This document shows, piece by piece, positions 1 through 7,130 of a stretch of 64,000 bases of DNA. A model generated the notes under the pieces. The model had not been told where the DNA came from. It worked only from the letters and a program-made list of their open reading frames with translations, and did no database searches. The DNA lies in contig NZ_JAHLMU010000001.1 of the NCBI RefSeq assembly GCF_018919485.1, forward strand, positions 1,234,462 through 1,298,461, written 5' to 3'. This stretch comes from Psychrobacter sp. TAE2020. Lineage in GTDB: Bacteria; Pseudomonadota; Gammaproteobacteria; Pseudomonadales; Moraxellaceae. The position numbers and the translations under genes were made by a program. Within the stretch, counting starts at the first letter, position 1. Each line of letters begins with the position of its first letter.

Positions 1-127
1 GATTATTTATCATCGGCCGCTTTTTTATGGGTTACTCTAAAGTTAGTGATTTTATCGATCACAAGCATGGGGCATGGGGTATCCCCTGCACCCTCCAAAT
101 CCTCTATACGGACTATAAAGCTATTGC

Positions 128-670
128 CTACTTGTCATGACTATCTAAATACTGCTTCATAACTCGCAAGTCCTGCAAGTGCGTATTTTCCATTTGTGCT
201 ACTAAAGACTCCAAACGCTGCTCAACATTGTCCAATAGAGTTTGTAATAGCTGTCTAGCTTCAGTTCGCTTATTATTGCTAGTACTGACGCTCACTAGAT
301 GATAATGGCTAGCCAGCATTTCTGGCAAGCGTGTCTGTAATAACTTATGCAGTACAAACTGCTGCTCAGTCATCATAGCGGTGATATTCTGCTGCGCTAA
401 AGACTGCTGACAGTGTCGATAAGTAGCGACTTTACTATCAATAGCTTGTAGCTGGCGCAGCTGTCTATCTGATAAGTGAAGCAGATGTTGCTTATTTACG
501 GTTAAATTTTTCCACAATAAAGCATTGGTTGATAGCAGTGTGTTCGGGTTTTGATAGTTCAGTGCGCCTAGAGTAATACCGACTGCCTGATGTAGCATCA
601 GCCAGCCCTTCCTCCCTAAGTAGTAGACAGTAACCGTGCCGAGTACACTCATACTTAGCAACATTAACAT
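128..670 (-). CDS. uncharacterised membrane-anchored protein, paralogue A
   Basis: Function not recognised. The 180-residue product has a hydrophobic N-terminal segment (about residues 1-22) that could anchor it in the inner membrane, then a helical, Gln/Leu-rich soluble part. The C-terminal half (about 100-178) has the pattern FVLxKLL-x4-LPEML-x2-HYxL, a variable stretch, then LLQTLLDxV-x3-L-x-SL ending in KQYLDS. The same pattern occurs in the two genes just upstream on this strand, so the three look like diverged paralogues. The ATG has a good AGAGGA-type ribosome site about 9 bases upstream. It is the last gene of the likely three-gene operon running from about 2452 to 128. Confidence 0.6.
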   Translation of the reverse strand: MLMLLSMSVLGTVTVYYLGRKGWLMLHQAVGITLGALNYQNPNTLLSTNALLWKNLTVNKQHLLHLSDRQLRQLQAIDSKVATYRHCQQSLAQQNITAMMTEQQFVLHKLLQTRLPEMLASHYHLVSVSTSNNKRTEARQLLQTLLDNVEQRLESLVAQMENTHLQDLRVMKQYLDSHDK

Positions 671-715
671 CTTATCAGTTCCTCTTCCCTTGCTATTGAC
701 TAGCAGCTTTTGCTG

Positions 716-1522
716 TTACCCTTCAGGCTTATCGAGACTCGGCTCTTCAATTATTAAAGGATCACGCTTAACGCTATTACTGTCACTGTTACTAATAGTG
801 GTACTGGCTCTAAGCTCATCACTTTCAGTGTTTACATTACTTTCAACCGTTACAGGACTCTCAATGATAGTAGTACGATTAGGATTGTTAGTATTAGTGT
901 TGCTATTTATAGTATTAGTTATCCTGCTATTACTATCTTCACCGAGGCCTTCAATAGCATGTCGAGCCTGATCCTTAGAGACTGGAGTATCAAAGCGCTG
1001 TTGTAGATAACGGTTAGTGACTAGCAGCTTCTGCCCATCTTGGTGATAAGAGGCATCGAGCAGATCATCGAATTGCACATTAATAGTCCCTAAAACCTCT
1101 AATAGAGCCTCTTTGCCAGTGACATTAGAGTGCTTAATCTTAGTAGTATCAGCACGTGCACCATCCAAATCGTGTAAACGACGATAGTCCGCCACCGCTT
1201 GCGGAACATGGCGATCCATTAAGTTCTGAAGCATTATATAAGTTTCATTGACCGTATCTTTGTCATCTATTTGACCGTCATTATTGGTATCACCATAGAT
1301 AAGACTAAGCTTTTCGCCTTTTTGATTGATCAAGTCTAAAGCAGCTTTGACGTCATCCGGTAAGCTTTTTTCTGGAATATAACCCAACTGCGGCATAGCT
1401 TTGTAGGCCAGCATCTTCGGCGCAGTGACTTTTTTAATACCACGATAGCCCAAGTATAATCCTGCTGCTGGAAGTATCCCATATAAGACCAACATCACTA
1501 ACATAGCCGTTACTTGAGTCAT
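716..1522 (-). CDS. uncharacterised membrane-anchored protein with EF-hand-like loop, paralogue B
   Basis: Function not recognised. The 268-residue product starts with one transmembrane helix (about residues 6-27). At about 97-108 it has the loop DTNNDGQIDDKD, which fits the calcium-binding EF-hand/dockerin pattern DxNxDGxIxxxD. The following part, HVPQAVADYRRL ... GKEALLEVLGTINVQFDDLLD ... TNRYLQQRF, aligns by eye with the C-termini of the genes on either side. The last 60 or so residues are Asn/Ser/Thr-rich low complexity. AAGGAA lies 7 bases before the ATG. It is the middle gene of the likely operon. Confidence 0.6.
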   Translation of the reverse strand: MTQVTAMLVMLVLYGILPAAGLYLGYRGIKKVTAPKMLAYKAMPQLGYIPEKSLPDDVKAALDLINQKGEKLSLIYGDTNNDGQIDDKDTVNETYIMLQNLMDRHVPQAVADYRRLHDLDGARADTTKIKHSNVTGKEALLEVLGTINVQFDDLLDASYHQDGQKLLVTNRYLQQRFDTPVSKDQARHAIEGLGEDSNSRITNTINSNTNTNNPNRTTIIESPVTVESNVNTESDELRASTTISNSDSNSVKRDPLIIEEPSLDKPEG

Positions 1523-1654
1523 TAAGGTTTCCTTGTAATTAATTGATAGCGGTTTAACGATAGCCAGGTTAACAGTAGTAGTCTTAACATCAACGTGTAC
1601 AAGCTACTGACTTTAAAACTGCTATTAAAATTGATACTGCTATTGATACTGATA

Positions 1655-2452
1655 TTAGTTTTGAGTTCGGCTTTTGACATAACGGTGAGTTGAGGCGAGA
1701 CGATTAAGTACCGTCTGATGCAGCTCATCTAATAGTTCATCTAACTCATAATCTATCTCTAAAAACAAATCCGTCAGCATATCACCTGCGCTCATCTTAC
1801 CTTGTACAGTGCTGTTCTTAGTACGGTGCGGACTAAAGCGTAAAAGCTGCTCATAGTGATGAAGCGCTTCAGGAATACTCTCCTTTACTAGCTTATCTAT
1901 CACGAACTGGCGCTCATTATGTTGCTGCTGAGGTTGCTCATTGAGCTCTTCGCTCCAGTCCCGATATCGTTTGAGCTTATCATTAATCCGGTCTAATATT
2001 GCTACTGCCTCGATAGGCATAGCATTGAGAGTGGCTTCGTCAACCACATCGATAAGTTCGGTCATAATCGGGCAGCGTCCATGTTTAAGATACCACAAAG
2101 TATCAGGATCAAAAGGCGGGCGATTGGTTGGGCGCATTTGCGCTCGGTTGGCTAAGTAGCGATCGGTCAAAGGCGTAGGCGAGCGAATATCATTAACTTG
2201 TGCTAAAGCATCACAGATACGTTTGACGCGCTTAGGCTCAGTCAATGCAGTAATGGGGCTTTGACTGCTATGGATAGCTTCATTGTTACTAGCGGCACTA
2301 GTGCTATTTTTACTATTACTGTCAGTTAAAGCTGAGGTCTGTTGTTGCACAGCTGCACGCTGAGCATTTTTGACAGACCGAGCAGCTTGCGTGGGCAGGT
2401 CATCCTGTGCTTGTGTAAATGACTGTAGCATTCTCGCCAAACTTACCACCAT
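1655..2452 (-). CDS. uncharacterised protein, paralogue C
   Basis: Function not recognised. I chose the ATG at 2452 because AGGAG lies 11 bases upstream. The frame stays open further upstream, with a possible TTG at 2500. That upstream stretch encodes a very hydrophobic segment (ILALIALVLITLVSIPL), so the real N-terminus may be a membrane anchor as in the other two paralogues, started from a non-ATG codon. The C-terminal part, FVIDKLVKESIPEALHHYEQL ... MLTDLFLEIDYELDELLDEL ... THRYVKSR, matches the shared paralogue pattern. The middle (about residues 20-60) is Ser/Asn/Ala-rich. It is first in the three-gene operon. Confidence 0.55.
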   Translation of the reverse strand: MVVSLARMLQSFTQAQDDLPTQAARSVKNAQRAAVQQQTSALTDSNSKNSTSAASNNEAIHSSQSPITALTEPKRVKRICDALAQVNDIRSPTPLTDRYLANRAQMRPTNRPPFDPDTLWYLKHGRCPIMTELIDVVDEATLNAMPIEAVAILDRINDKLKRYRDWSEELNEQPQQQHNERQFVIDKLVKESIPEALHHYEQLLRFSPHRTKNSTVQGKMSAGDMLTDLFLEIDYELDELLDELHQTVLNRLASTHRYVKSRTQN

Positions 2453-2711
2453 GACCTGCTGCGCTCCTAACGGTACTGAGACTAAGGGTATTGAGACCAA
2501 TGTTATTAAAACTAAGGCTATTAGAGCTAAAATATTTGGGCTGCAAAATAGCGGCGAGCATGGGCTATTTTATTATTTATAGTTAAAGCAACTATTGCCC
2601 GCCCTAAGCCAATAGAGTATCTTAACAGTTTTTTTGCAGTCTGCCAGTAAGCAAACGTCAAACTAAGTATTGATATTATTGCGCGGCTACTTCTTATAAT
2701 AAGTAACTATT

Positions 2712-3314
2712 ATGCCTGCTTCGGACTATATTTCTGGATTCCTACTGGGACTATCGCTCATTATCGCTATTGGCTCACAGAACGCTTTTGTTCTCAAACA
2801 AGGGTTAAGACGTGAGCATATCTTTATGGTTTGTCTCTTCTGTGCGGTGAGTGATGCCCTACTAATCTCCGCTGGGGTAGCAGGATTTGGCGCAGTGACC
2901 GCCCGCTATCCACAAGTTGTCACTATAGCCAAAGTTTCGGGGGTAATTTTCTTATTGGTTTATGGCTTACAAAGTTTATATGCCAGTGTCCGCTTATCGC
3001 ACTCCCTAGATACTGAGGGTCAAGTAGCGACTAGTCTAAAAAAAGCGCTCCTATTATGCATAGGTTTTACTTGGCTCAATCCGCACGTCTACCTAGATAC
3101 TTTGGTGCTAGTAGGCATGGTTTCAACTGGTGCGGATAGTAAATTATTGTTCGCGTTAGGTGCGGTGAGTGCTTCACTGTTTTTCTTTTTTGCTCTAGGC
3201 TATGGTACTCGTCTATTAAGACCCCTATTTGCTAAGCCAAAAGCATGGAATATATTAGATGGCCTAGTAGGTATCCTAATGCTATATCTGGCTTGGCACC
3301 TTTACCATAGTTAG
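2712..3314 (+). CDS. argO: LysE/ArgO-family basic amino acid exporter
   Basis: A 200-residue inner membrane protein of the LysE/ArgO/RhtB superfamily, expected to export arginine or lysine. The N-terminal signature AIGSQNAFVLKQGLRREH (about residues 20-37) and the TWLNPHVYLDT motif (about 118-128) are those of the ArgO/LysE branch. Its length is close to the roughly 210 residues usual for the family, with five to six hydrophobic segments. It stands alone: upstream genes are divergent and marC downstream is convergent. No ArgP/LysG-type activator lies nearby. The substrate is inferred from the family. Confidence 0.85.
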   Translation: MPASDYISGFLLGLSLIIAIGSQNAFVLKQGLRREHIFMVCLFCAVSDALLISAGVAGFGAVTARYPQVVTIAKVSGVIFLLVYGLQSLYASVRLSHSLDTEGQVATSLKKALLLCIGFTWLNPHVYLDTLVLVGMVSTGADSKLLFALGAVSASLFFFFALGYGTRLLRPLFAKPKAWNILDGLVGILMLYLAWHLYHS

Positions 3315-3343
3315 TAGTTAGTAGTTAGTATCAGCCATTAAAA

Positions 3344-3373
3344 AACCAAACACTCTATATAGGGCGTTTGGTT
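3344..3373. terminator. bidirectional terminator between argO and marC
   Basis: Stem AACCAAAC (3344-3351) pairs with GTTTGGTT (3366-3373), and pairing continues imperfectly into the loop. The A-run before the left arm becomes a T-run on the minus strand, so it best serves marC but can also end argO transcription. Confidence 0.75.
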
Positions 3374-3451
3374 TCTTAAAGCATTCGATCCGCATTGTGG
3401 CTATTCAGCTATCAACGTACCAGTGAATACAGAACCATAAATCTCAATAAG

Positions 3452-4093
3452 TTATACCAAATCTGGGAACAAAGTACGTAAGCCGTTAACGATGATCTCA
3501 ATAGACACCGCAGCGAGTAACATACCCATAATTCGACTCATAATATTGAGACCAGTATCTCCTAATAGACGGCTAATACGTCCTGCTGCCATCAAGGCTA
3601 AATAGCAAAACATACTAATTAATAGTCCAGCAATAATCACCGCAGACACTCTTAGTGCCCCAGATATTTGTGAAGAGTAAATAATTACGGTTGAAATACC
3701 ACCCGGACCAATCATCATAGGAATAGCTAAAGGTACTACCGCCGCAGCAGTAGTCGGTGGCGAGCTTTGCACATGATCAACATCGAAGTTTTCTTGATCC
3801 GGTTTGACTGGGTTACCATCGCCATTCATCATATTAAGAGCGATCAAAAATACCAAGATCCCCCCTGCTAATTGGAACGAACCGATAGAGATGCCTAGCG
3901 CCTTAAGTAAAGTCTCGCCCGCTACGGTAAAAAAGCTAATAGTAATAAAAATAGTTAGGCTAGCCACCCGGGCGACTTTACGTCGATCCGTCATCGAATA
4001 GCCACGAGTCAAGTCTAAAAACAAGGTCAACGCGCTAAATGGGTTGATCAATACCATAAAAGCTAAGATAATTTTGATAATTTCAGTATTCAC
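3452..4093 (-). CDS. MarC family integral membrane protein
   Basis: A 213-residue, six-helix inner membrane protein of the MarC/YhgN family (UPF0056). The start reads NPFSALTLFLDLT (about residues 17-29), typical of the family, and the middle has PLAIPMMIGPGGISTVI (about 121-137). The biochemical function of the family is not settled; the old link to multiple antibiotic resistance has not held. The start is GTG at 4093, followed by AATACTGAAATT. It is convergent with argO and shares its terminator. Confidence 0.85.
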   Translation of the reverse strand: MNTEIIKIILAFMVLINPFSALTLFLDLTRGYSMTDRRKVARVASLTIFITISFFTVAGETLLKALGISIGSFQLAGGILVFLIALNMMNGDGNPVKPDQENFDVDHVQSSPPTTAAAVVPLAIPMMIGPGGISTVIIYSSQISGALRVSAVIIAGLLISMFCYLALMAAGRISRLLGDTGLNIMSRIMGMLLAAVSIEIIVNGLRTLFPDLV

Positions 4094-4394
4094 TGAACGC
4101 TCACTCGTCTATTTATATAAAACCAGCAAAAAGATAAGGCCATCGTGCAATTGCAACGATGACCCTGTGTTTAGTAAGCAACGCTACGCTATCGCCGTGC
4201 TATTATCAATATTGTATCATAGGAGTATAAGTTAATTAAATCATTAACTTTGGTTAATTGTTGATAATAGGTGCGCTCAATAAAACCCTTTGCTCACTGG
4301 CTTTAAATCGAAAGTCATCACCGTCACACCCCTCCAATATATCGAGTAAGATCAATTTTACTAGCTATTCAAGCACTGAAATTAAGCCCTAAAA
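4094..4394. other. intergenic, marC upstream / nadC downstream
   Basis: No gene found. It contains an imperfect dyad with arms CATCGT and ACGATG around 4141-4161 and AT-rich DNA. Promoter elements for marC were not assigned with confidence. Confidence 0.5.
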
Positions 4395-5264
4395 TTAAGC
4401 ACTGAAATCAAGGCCAATATCTAAAGCGGTAGTACTATGAGTTAAATAACCCATAGCGATAAAATCCACTCCTGTTTTTGCTACTATTTGCACCGTTTCA
4501 GGGGTAATGCCACCCGATGCCTCGGTTTTGGCACGTCCTTTACACAGAGCGACAGCTTGCTGCAACACATCAGCGGGCATATTATCCAATAGCACTAAGC
4601 TAACCTCAGCATCTAGCGCCAGCTTTAACTGCGCTAAAGTGTCAACCTCAACCTCAATAGGTATCAAGTGTCCGGCGAACTGTTTTGCTTGTTTAATAGC
4701 AGTAGTAATATCACCAGCGATGGCAATATGATTGTCTTTGATTAGGATCGCATCGTCCAAGCCCAAACGATGATTACGACCACCACCACAGCGTACCGCA
4801 TACTTTTGTACTATACGTAAGCCTGGAATAGTCTTGCGTGTGCAAGTAATCTGCGCTGGATAATCCGCTACGCTATCGACAATATGCTGGGTAGCACTAG
4901 CAATACCACTAAGATGAGTCAAAAAGTTCAATGCCGTACGCTCAGCCGTTAACAGATGCCTAGCATTGCCACGTACAGTGGCTAATACAGTATCAGCAGC
5001 TACCCGCTCGCCATCAGTAACGGCGGCTATAAACTCAATCTGCCTATCGATTAACGCAAAAGCTAAACGCGCTAAGTCCATCCCGCAAATCACTCCGGCT
5101 TGCCGTGCCCGAATCTGCAATTGCGCTTGTTTTTCTGCTGGAATAGTCGCTTGGGAAGTGACATCACCGCGACGGCCTAAATCCTCGGTCAGTGCCAACC
5201 TTACTAAGCTTTCAAGTAATACGGTATCTAATGCTGGTAGTAATGGCGATACTTGCTTACTCAT
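4395..5264 (-). CDS. nadC: nicotinate-nucleotide pyrophosphorylase (quinolinate phosphoribosyltransferase)
   Basis: The cytoplasmic enzyme that converts quinolinate and PRPP to nicotinate mononucleotide, CO2 and PPi, the third step of de novo NAD synthesis. The 289-residue length is normal. Visible motifs are the early EDLGRRGDVTS region (about residues 27-37), TCTRKTIPGLR with the substrate-binding Arg and Lys (about 140-150), GGGRNHRLGLDDAILIKDNHI (about 159-179), and the C-terminal phosphate-binding SGGITPETV ... GVDFIAMGYLTHS. AGAGG lies 9 bases before the ATG. nadA and nadB are 2 kb away, across the NAD regulator gene, and a dyad like that at nadA lies in its promoter. Confidence 0.97.
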   Translation of the reverse strand: MSKQVSPLLPALDTVLLESLVRLALTEDLGRRGDVTSQATIPAEKQAQLQIRARQAGVICGMDLARLAFALIDRQIEFIAAVTDGERVAADTVLATVRGNARHLLTAERTALNFLTHLSGIASATQHIVDSVADYPAQITCTRKTIPGLRIVQKYAVRCGGGRNHRLGLDDAILIKDNHIAIAGDITTAIKQAKQFAGHLIPIEVEVDTLAQLKLALDAEVSLVLLDNMPADVLQQAVALCKGRAKTEASGGITPETVQIVAKTGVDFIAMGYLTHSTTALDIGLDFSA

Positions 5265-5287
5265 CTAGTTGCCTCTTTATACGTCAT

Positions 5288-5328
5288 TAATTATAAGTCA
5301 CTAATTATAAATCACTGTTATAAGTGAT
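5288..5328 (-). repeat. direct repeats and dyad in the nadC leader
   Basis: Two 14-bp direct repeats lie side by side: TAATTATAAGTCAC (5288-5301) and TAATTATAAATCAC (5302-5315). They are followed by a dyad ATCACT/AGTGAT (5311-5316 and 5323-5328). All lie between the nadC promoter and its start codon, so they would be transcribed in the leader. Confidence 0.6.
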
Positions 5329-5338
5329 GTATAAGTGA

Positions 5339-5377
5339 ATTATACTAAAATATCATTAAACTCAATTTGAGCATAAA
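5339..5377 (-). promoter_or_regulatory. nadC promoter with putative NAD-regulator operator
   Basis: On the minus strand a perfect -10, TATAAT (5339-5344), lies 15 bases after TTGAGT (5360-5365). The dyad CTCAATTTGAG followed by CATAA (5361-5376 on the plus strand) overlaps the -35. It matches the sequence at the nadA promoter (CTCAAAATGAGCATAA, 7061-7076) in all but two bases. It is inferred to be the operator of the NUDIX/winged-helix regulator encoded between the two targets. Confidence 0.55.
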
Positions 5378-5668
5378 TATAACGTAAAGTGAGCTTACTC
5401 GCAAGCCAAGTTGGTTTTCTACAGCCAATAGCTGAGTTTTATCCTGAGGTATTTATTTAGATCGAGACTGAAGTGGCCAATGAGGTTTCTATAGTAATGC
5501 TAAATAAAATCAGTACAGACGTCACGGGATGTTACTAGTATAAGTTTTTCTTGCTGGCTACGTTGGCGCAGACTGCACAAAACATATCCCAGTAGCACTT
5601 TATTTTTAAATCTAATCTTTGCTAGAGGCTTAACTATCATAAATAAGTTAGCAATTAATCGATGCTCA
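5345..5668. other. intergenic between nadC and the NAD regulator gene
   Basis: Apart from the nadC promoter at the left side I see no gene or clear RNA here. The stretch 5400-5668 is the 3' side of the regulator gene and holds no convincing terminator. Confidence 0.4.
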
Positions 5669-6718
5669 CTATTTGCGTTTAGGCAGCCTACTATCCATAA
5701 GTAAGCTTTGTAATTCTATATCGTGAGCAAAACGATAGAGTTTGGCTGGGCGGCCTCGTTGAGCGCTACTACTCTCGCCAGTAGGCAACACTAAGTTTTG
5801 AGAATCGAGCAATCGGCGAAAGTTTTGCTTATGCAAAGGGATGCCTGATAAGGCCTCAACGCTTTGTTGCAGTTGCGATAACGTAAACACTTCGCTCATC
5901 AAGCCAAAGATTAACGGTCGGTATTCTATCTTGGCCCGCAACCGAGAGATGGCAGTAGCGATGACTCGCCTATGATCGTAATACATCGGTATGCCCAGCA
6001 TCTGTGCGCTAGTAACCGCTTGCTCATTAGACTCATACTGGTGTTCAGAATTAAGATGAGAGCTGGATTGATGGCGAGATTTGTAGATAGGCTGATAGTT
6101 TGGCGCTTCGGCAATCAATCCTGCTTCGTAGAGCATCTCATAACGTAATAACACATGCTCTGCGACCCAATCACTACTACCATTACCATCACTATCACTA
6201 TCACTATCTATAGTTATGCCCCAGCACAAGCGTATACGTTGATAGCGTCTGTGCTTAACGGTAGCGTCCTCGGCACTATCTGCCCAGGCAAAAAGGGCAG
6301 GTACAATTAAGCTAGTAATAATCTCTGGCATACCCTGCAAATGATTTTCCCAAGGGAAGTAATCATACCAATCGCACCAAACGGCTTGCGTCTGCAGCTG
6401 TTGGGTCTGCGTCTCTTGTACTAAGCCTAGATAGCTGACATAGACCAAAGCATGACCCTCACGGTTACGGCGGTTGGTATCTACAAAAGTGTATAGCTGC
6501 TCAAGATAGCCCATCGGTTGTTGAGTTTGCTCCTCTACCCATTGACGTACTCCTGCTTGTAACGAGCGGTGTAGAGGCATAAGAGGACCATTAGGCAATA
6601 ACTTACCTTGATCAACAGTTAATACTCTTGCGGTATGGTTAGTGATAGCTACGAGCACGGCCACTACTTCGGTAGTACCACTGCCCTGCTGATGCGCGTG
6701 TGAATAAGACAAGCTCAT
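5669..6718 (-). CDS. NUDIX-like / winged-helix regulator of NAD synthesis (NrtR/NadQ type)
   Basis: A 349-residue transcription factor candidate. The N-terminal half (about residues 15-160) resembles a NUDIX domain, but the catalytic box is degenerate: around LQAGVRQWVEEQTQ the full REUxEE pattern is missing. This suggests ligand sensing rather than hydrolysis. The C-terminal part (about 245-345), RVIATAISRLRAKIEYRPLI ... KQNFRRLLDSQNLVLPTGE ... GRPAKLYRF, is the winged-helix region typical of NrtR-like regulators. Known NrtR proteins sense ADP-ribose or NAD metabolites and repress NAD genes. The position between nadC and nadA supports that role here. A Ser-Asp repeat insertion (about 172-181) is encoded by a hexanucleotide repeat at 6178-6207. 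Confidence 0.75.
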   Translation of the reverse strand: MSLSYSHAHQQGSGTTEVVAVLVAITNHTARVLTVDQGKLLPNGPLMPLHRSLQAGVRQWVEEQTQQPMGYLEQLYTFVDTNRRNREGHALVYVSYLGLVQETQTQQLQTQAVWCDWYDYFPWENHLQGMPEIITSLIVPALFAWADSAEDATVKHRRYQRIRLCWGITIDSDSDSDGNGSSDWVAEHVLLRYEMLYEAGLIAEAPNYQPIYKSRHQSSSHLNSEHQYESNEQAVTSAQMLGIPMYYDHRRVIATAISRLRAKIEYRPLIFGLMSEVFTLSQLQQSVEALSGIPLHKQNFRRLLDSQNLVLPTGESSSAQRGRPAKLYRFAHDIELQSLLMDSRLPKRK

Positions 6719-6770
6719 AGAGTCTATTATTATCCTTGAGAGTTAAAATTCTAAAAACATTGCTTAACTA

Positions 6771-6900
6771 TGCTTAAAACGCTTGATAACGCTTGATAAT
6801 TCTTAAAAACACTTGATAACGCTTAAAAACACTTAAAAACGATTAAAAACGATTAAAAACGCTTAAAAACACTTAAAAACGATCAAATACGTTTAAAGAC
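6771..6900. repeat. 13-unit array of 10-bp A-rich repeats
   Basis: Thirteen consecutive 10-bp units lie in perfect register from 6771 to 6900, with consensus GCTTAAAAAC. Variants include GCTTGATAAC, ACTTAAAAAC, GATTAAAAAC and GATCAAATAC. The period is close to one helical turn, so the A-tracts fall on one face and the DNA should be intrinsically curved. It lies between the divergent NAD regulator gene and nadA, some 160-290 bp upstream of the nadA promoter. Confidence 0.9.
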
Positions 6901-6907
6901 TGATTAT

Positions 6908-6933
6908 TACCATCCAGTATAGCCTGAATGGTA
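6908..6933. promoter_or_regulatory. dyad in the regulator-nadA intergenic region
   Basis: Arms TACCATCCAG (6908-6917) and CTGAATGGTA (6924-6933) pair with one mismatch across a 6-base spacer, followed by ATTTTTAA. It could be an operator or a small terminator. Nothing transcribed rightward lies before it, so an operator seems more likely. Confidence 0.4.
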
Positions 6934-7007
6934 TTTTTAATACTGTTTTATCCTTGTAGAGCCTTATGTAGATGATAAAAACCTAGCTTACACTAGCTAA
7001 TAAATTG

Positions 7008-7019
7008 TAGCTTAAGCTA
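7008..7019. promoter_or_regulatory. 12-bp perfect palindrome upstream of nadA
   Basis: TAGCTTAAGCTA is perfectly self-complementary. A related half-site, TAGCTTA, occurs just upstream at 6984-6990. It is a possible second regulator site in the nadA control region. Confidence 0.3.
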
Positions 7020-7049
7020 AGTTTTATAGAGAAATAATTTAAAAATATC

Positions 7050-7077
7050 TTGTATTAATGCTCAAAATGAGCATAAT
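7050..7077 (+). promoter_or_regulatory. nadA promoter with putative operator
   Basis: TTGTAT (7050-7055) and CATAAT (7072-7077) have a 16-bp spacer. The dyad ATGCTC-AAAAT-GAGCAT (7058-7074) fills that spacer, where a bound protein would block polymerase. It shares CTCA-4 bases-GAGCATAA with the nadC promoter. Confidence 0.6.
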
Positions 7078-7130
7078 TAAAGCATTATTCAATAAATCTA
7101 TTACTCTTTAACTCACTATGAGGCCTACGC

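Noticed and set aside
3..66. A possible short reading frame on the minus strand at the left edge (ends at a TAA near position 3; ATG around 66-68).
   Set aside because: Only about 20 codons from the ATG, no clear ribosome site at a good distance, and the window edge prevents a check of context.
636..971. A plus-strand frame rich in Leu, Ser and Val.
   Set aside because: It is antisense to two better-supported genes, and its composition simply mirrors their Ser/Asn repeats.
1522..1728. A 68-codon minus-strand frame between paralogues B and C.
   Set aside because: It overlaps the end of paralogue C, has no ribosome site, and is low complexity; likely a chance frame.
6771..6900. The 10-bp array considered as a CRISPR or iteron origin.
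   Set aside because: Units are too short and contiguous for CRISPR, and no cas, rep-initiator or dnaA gene lies nearby; phased A-tracts explain it better.
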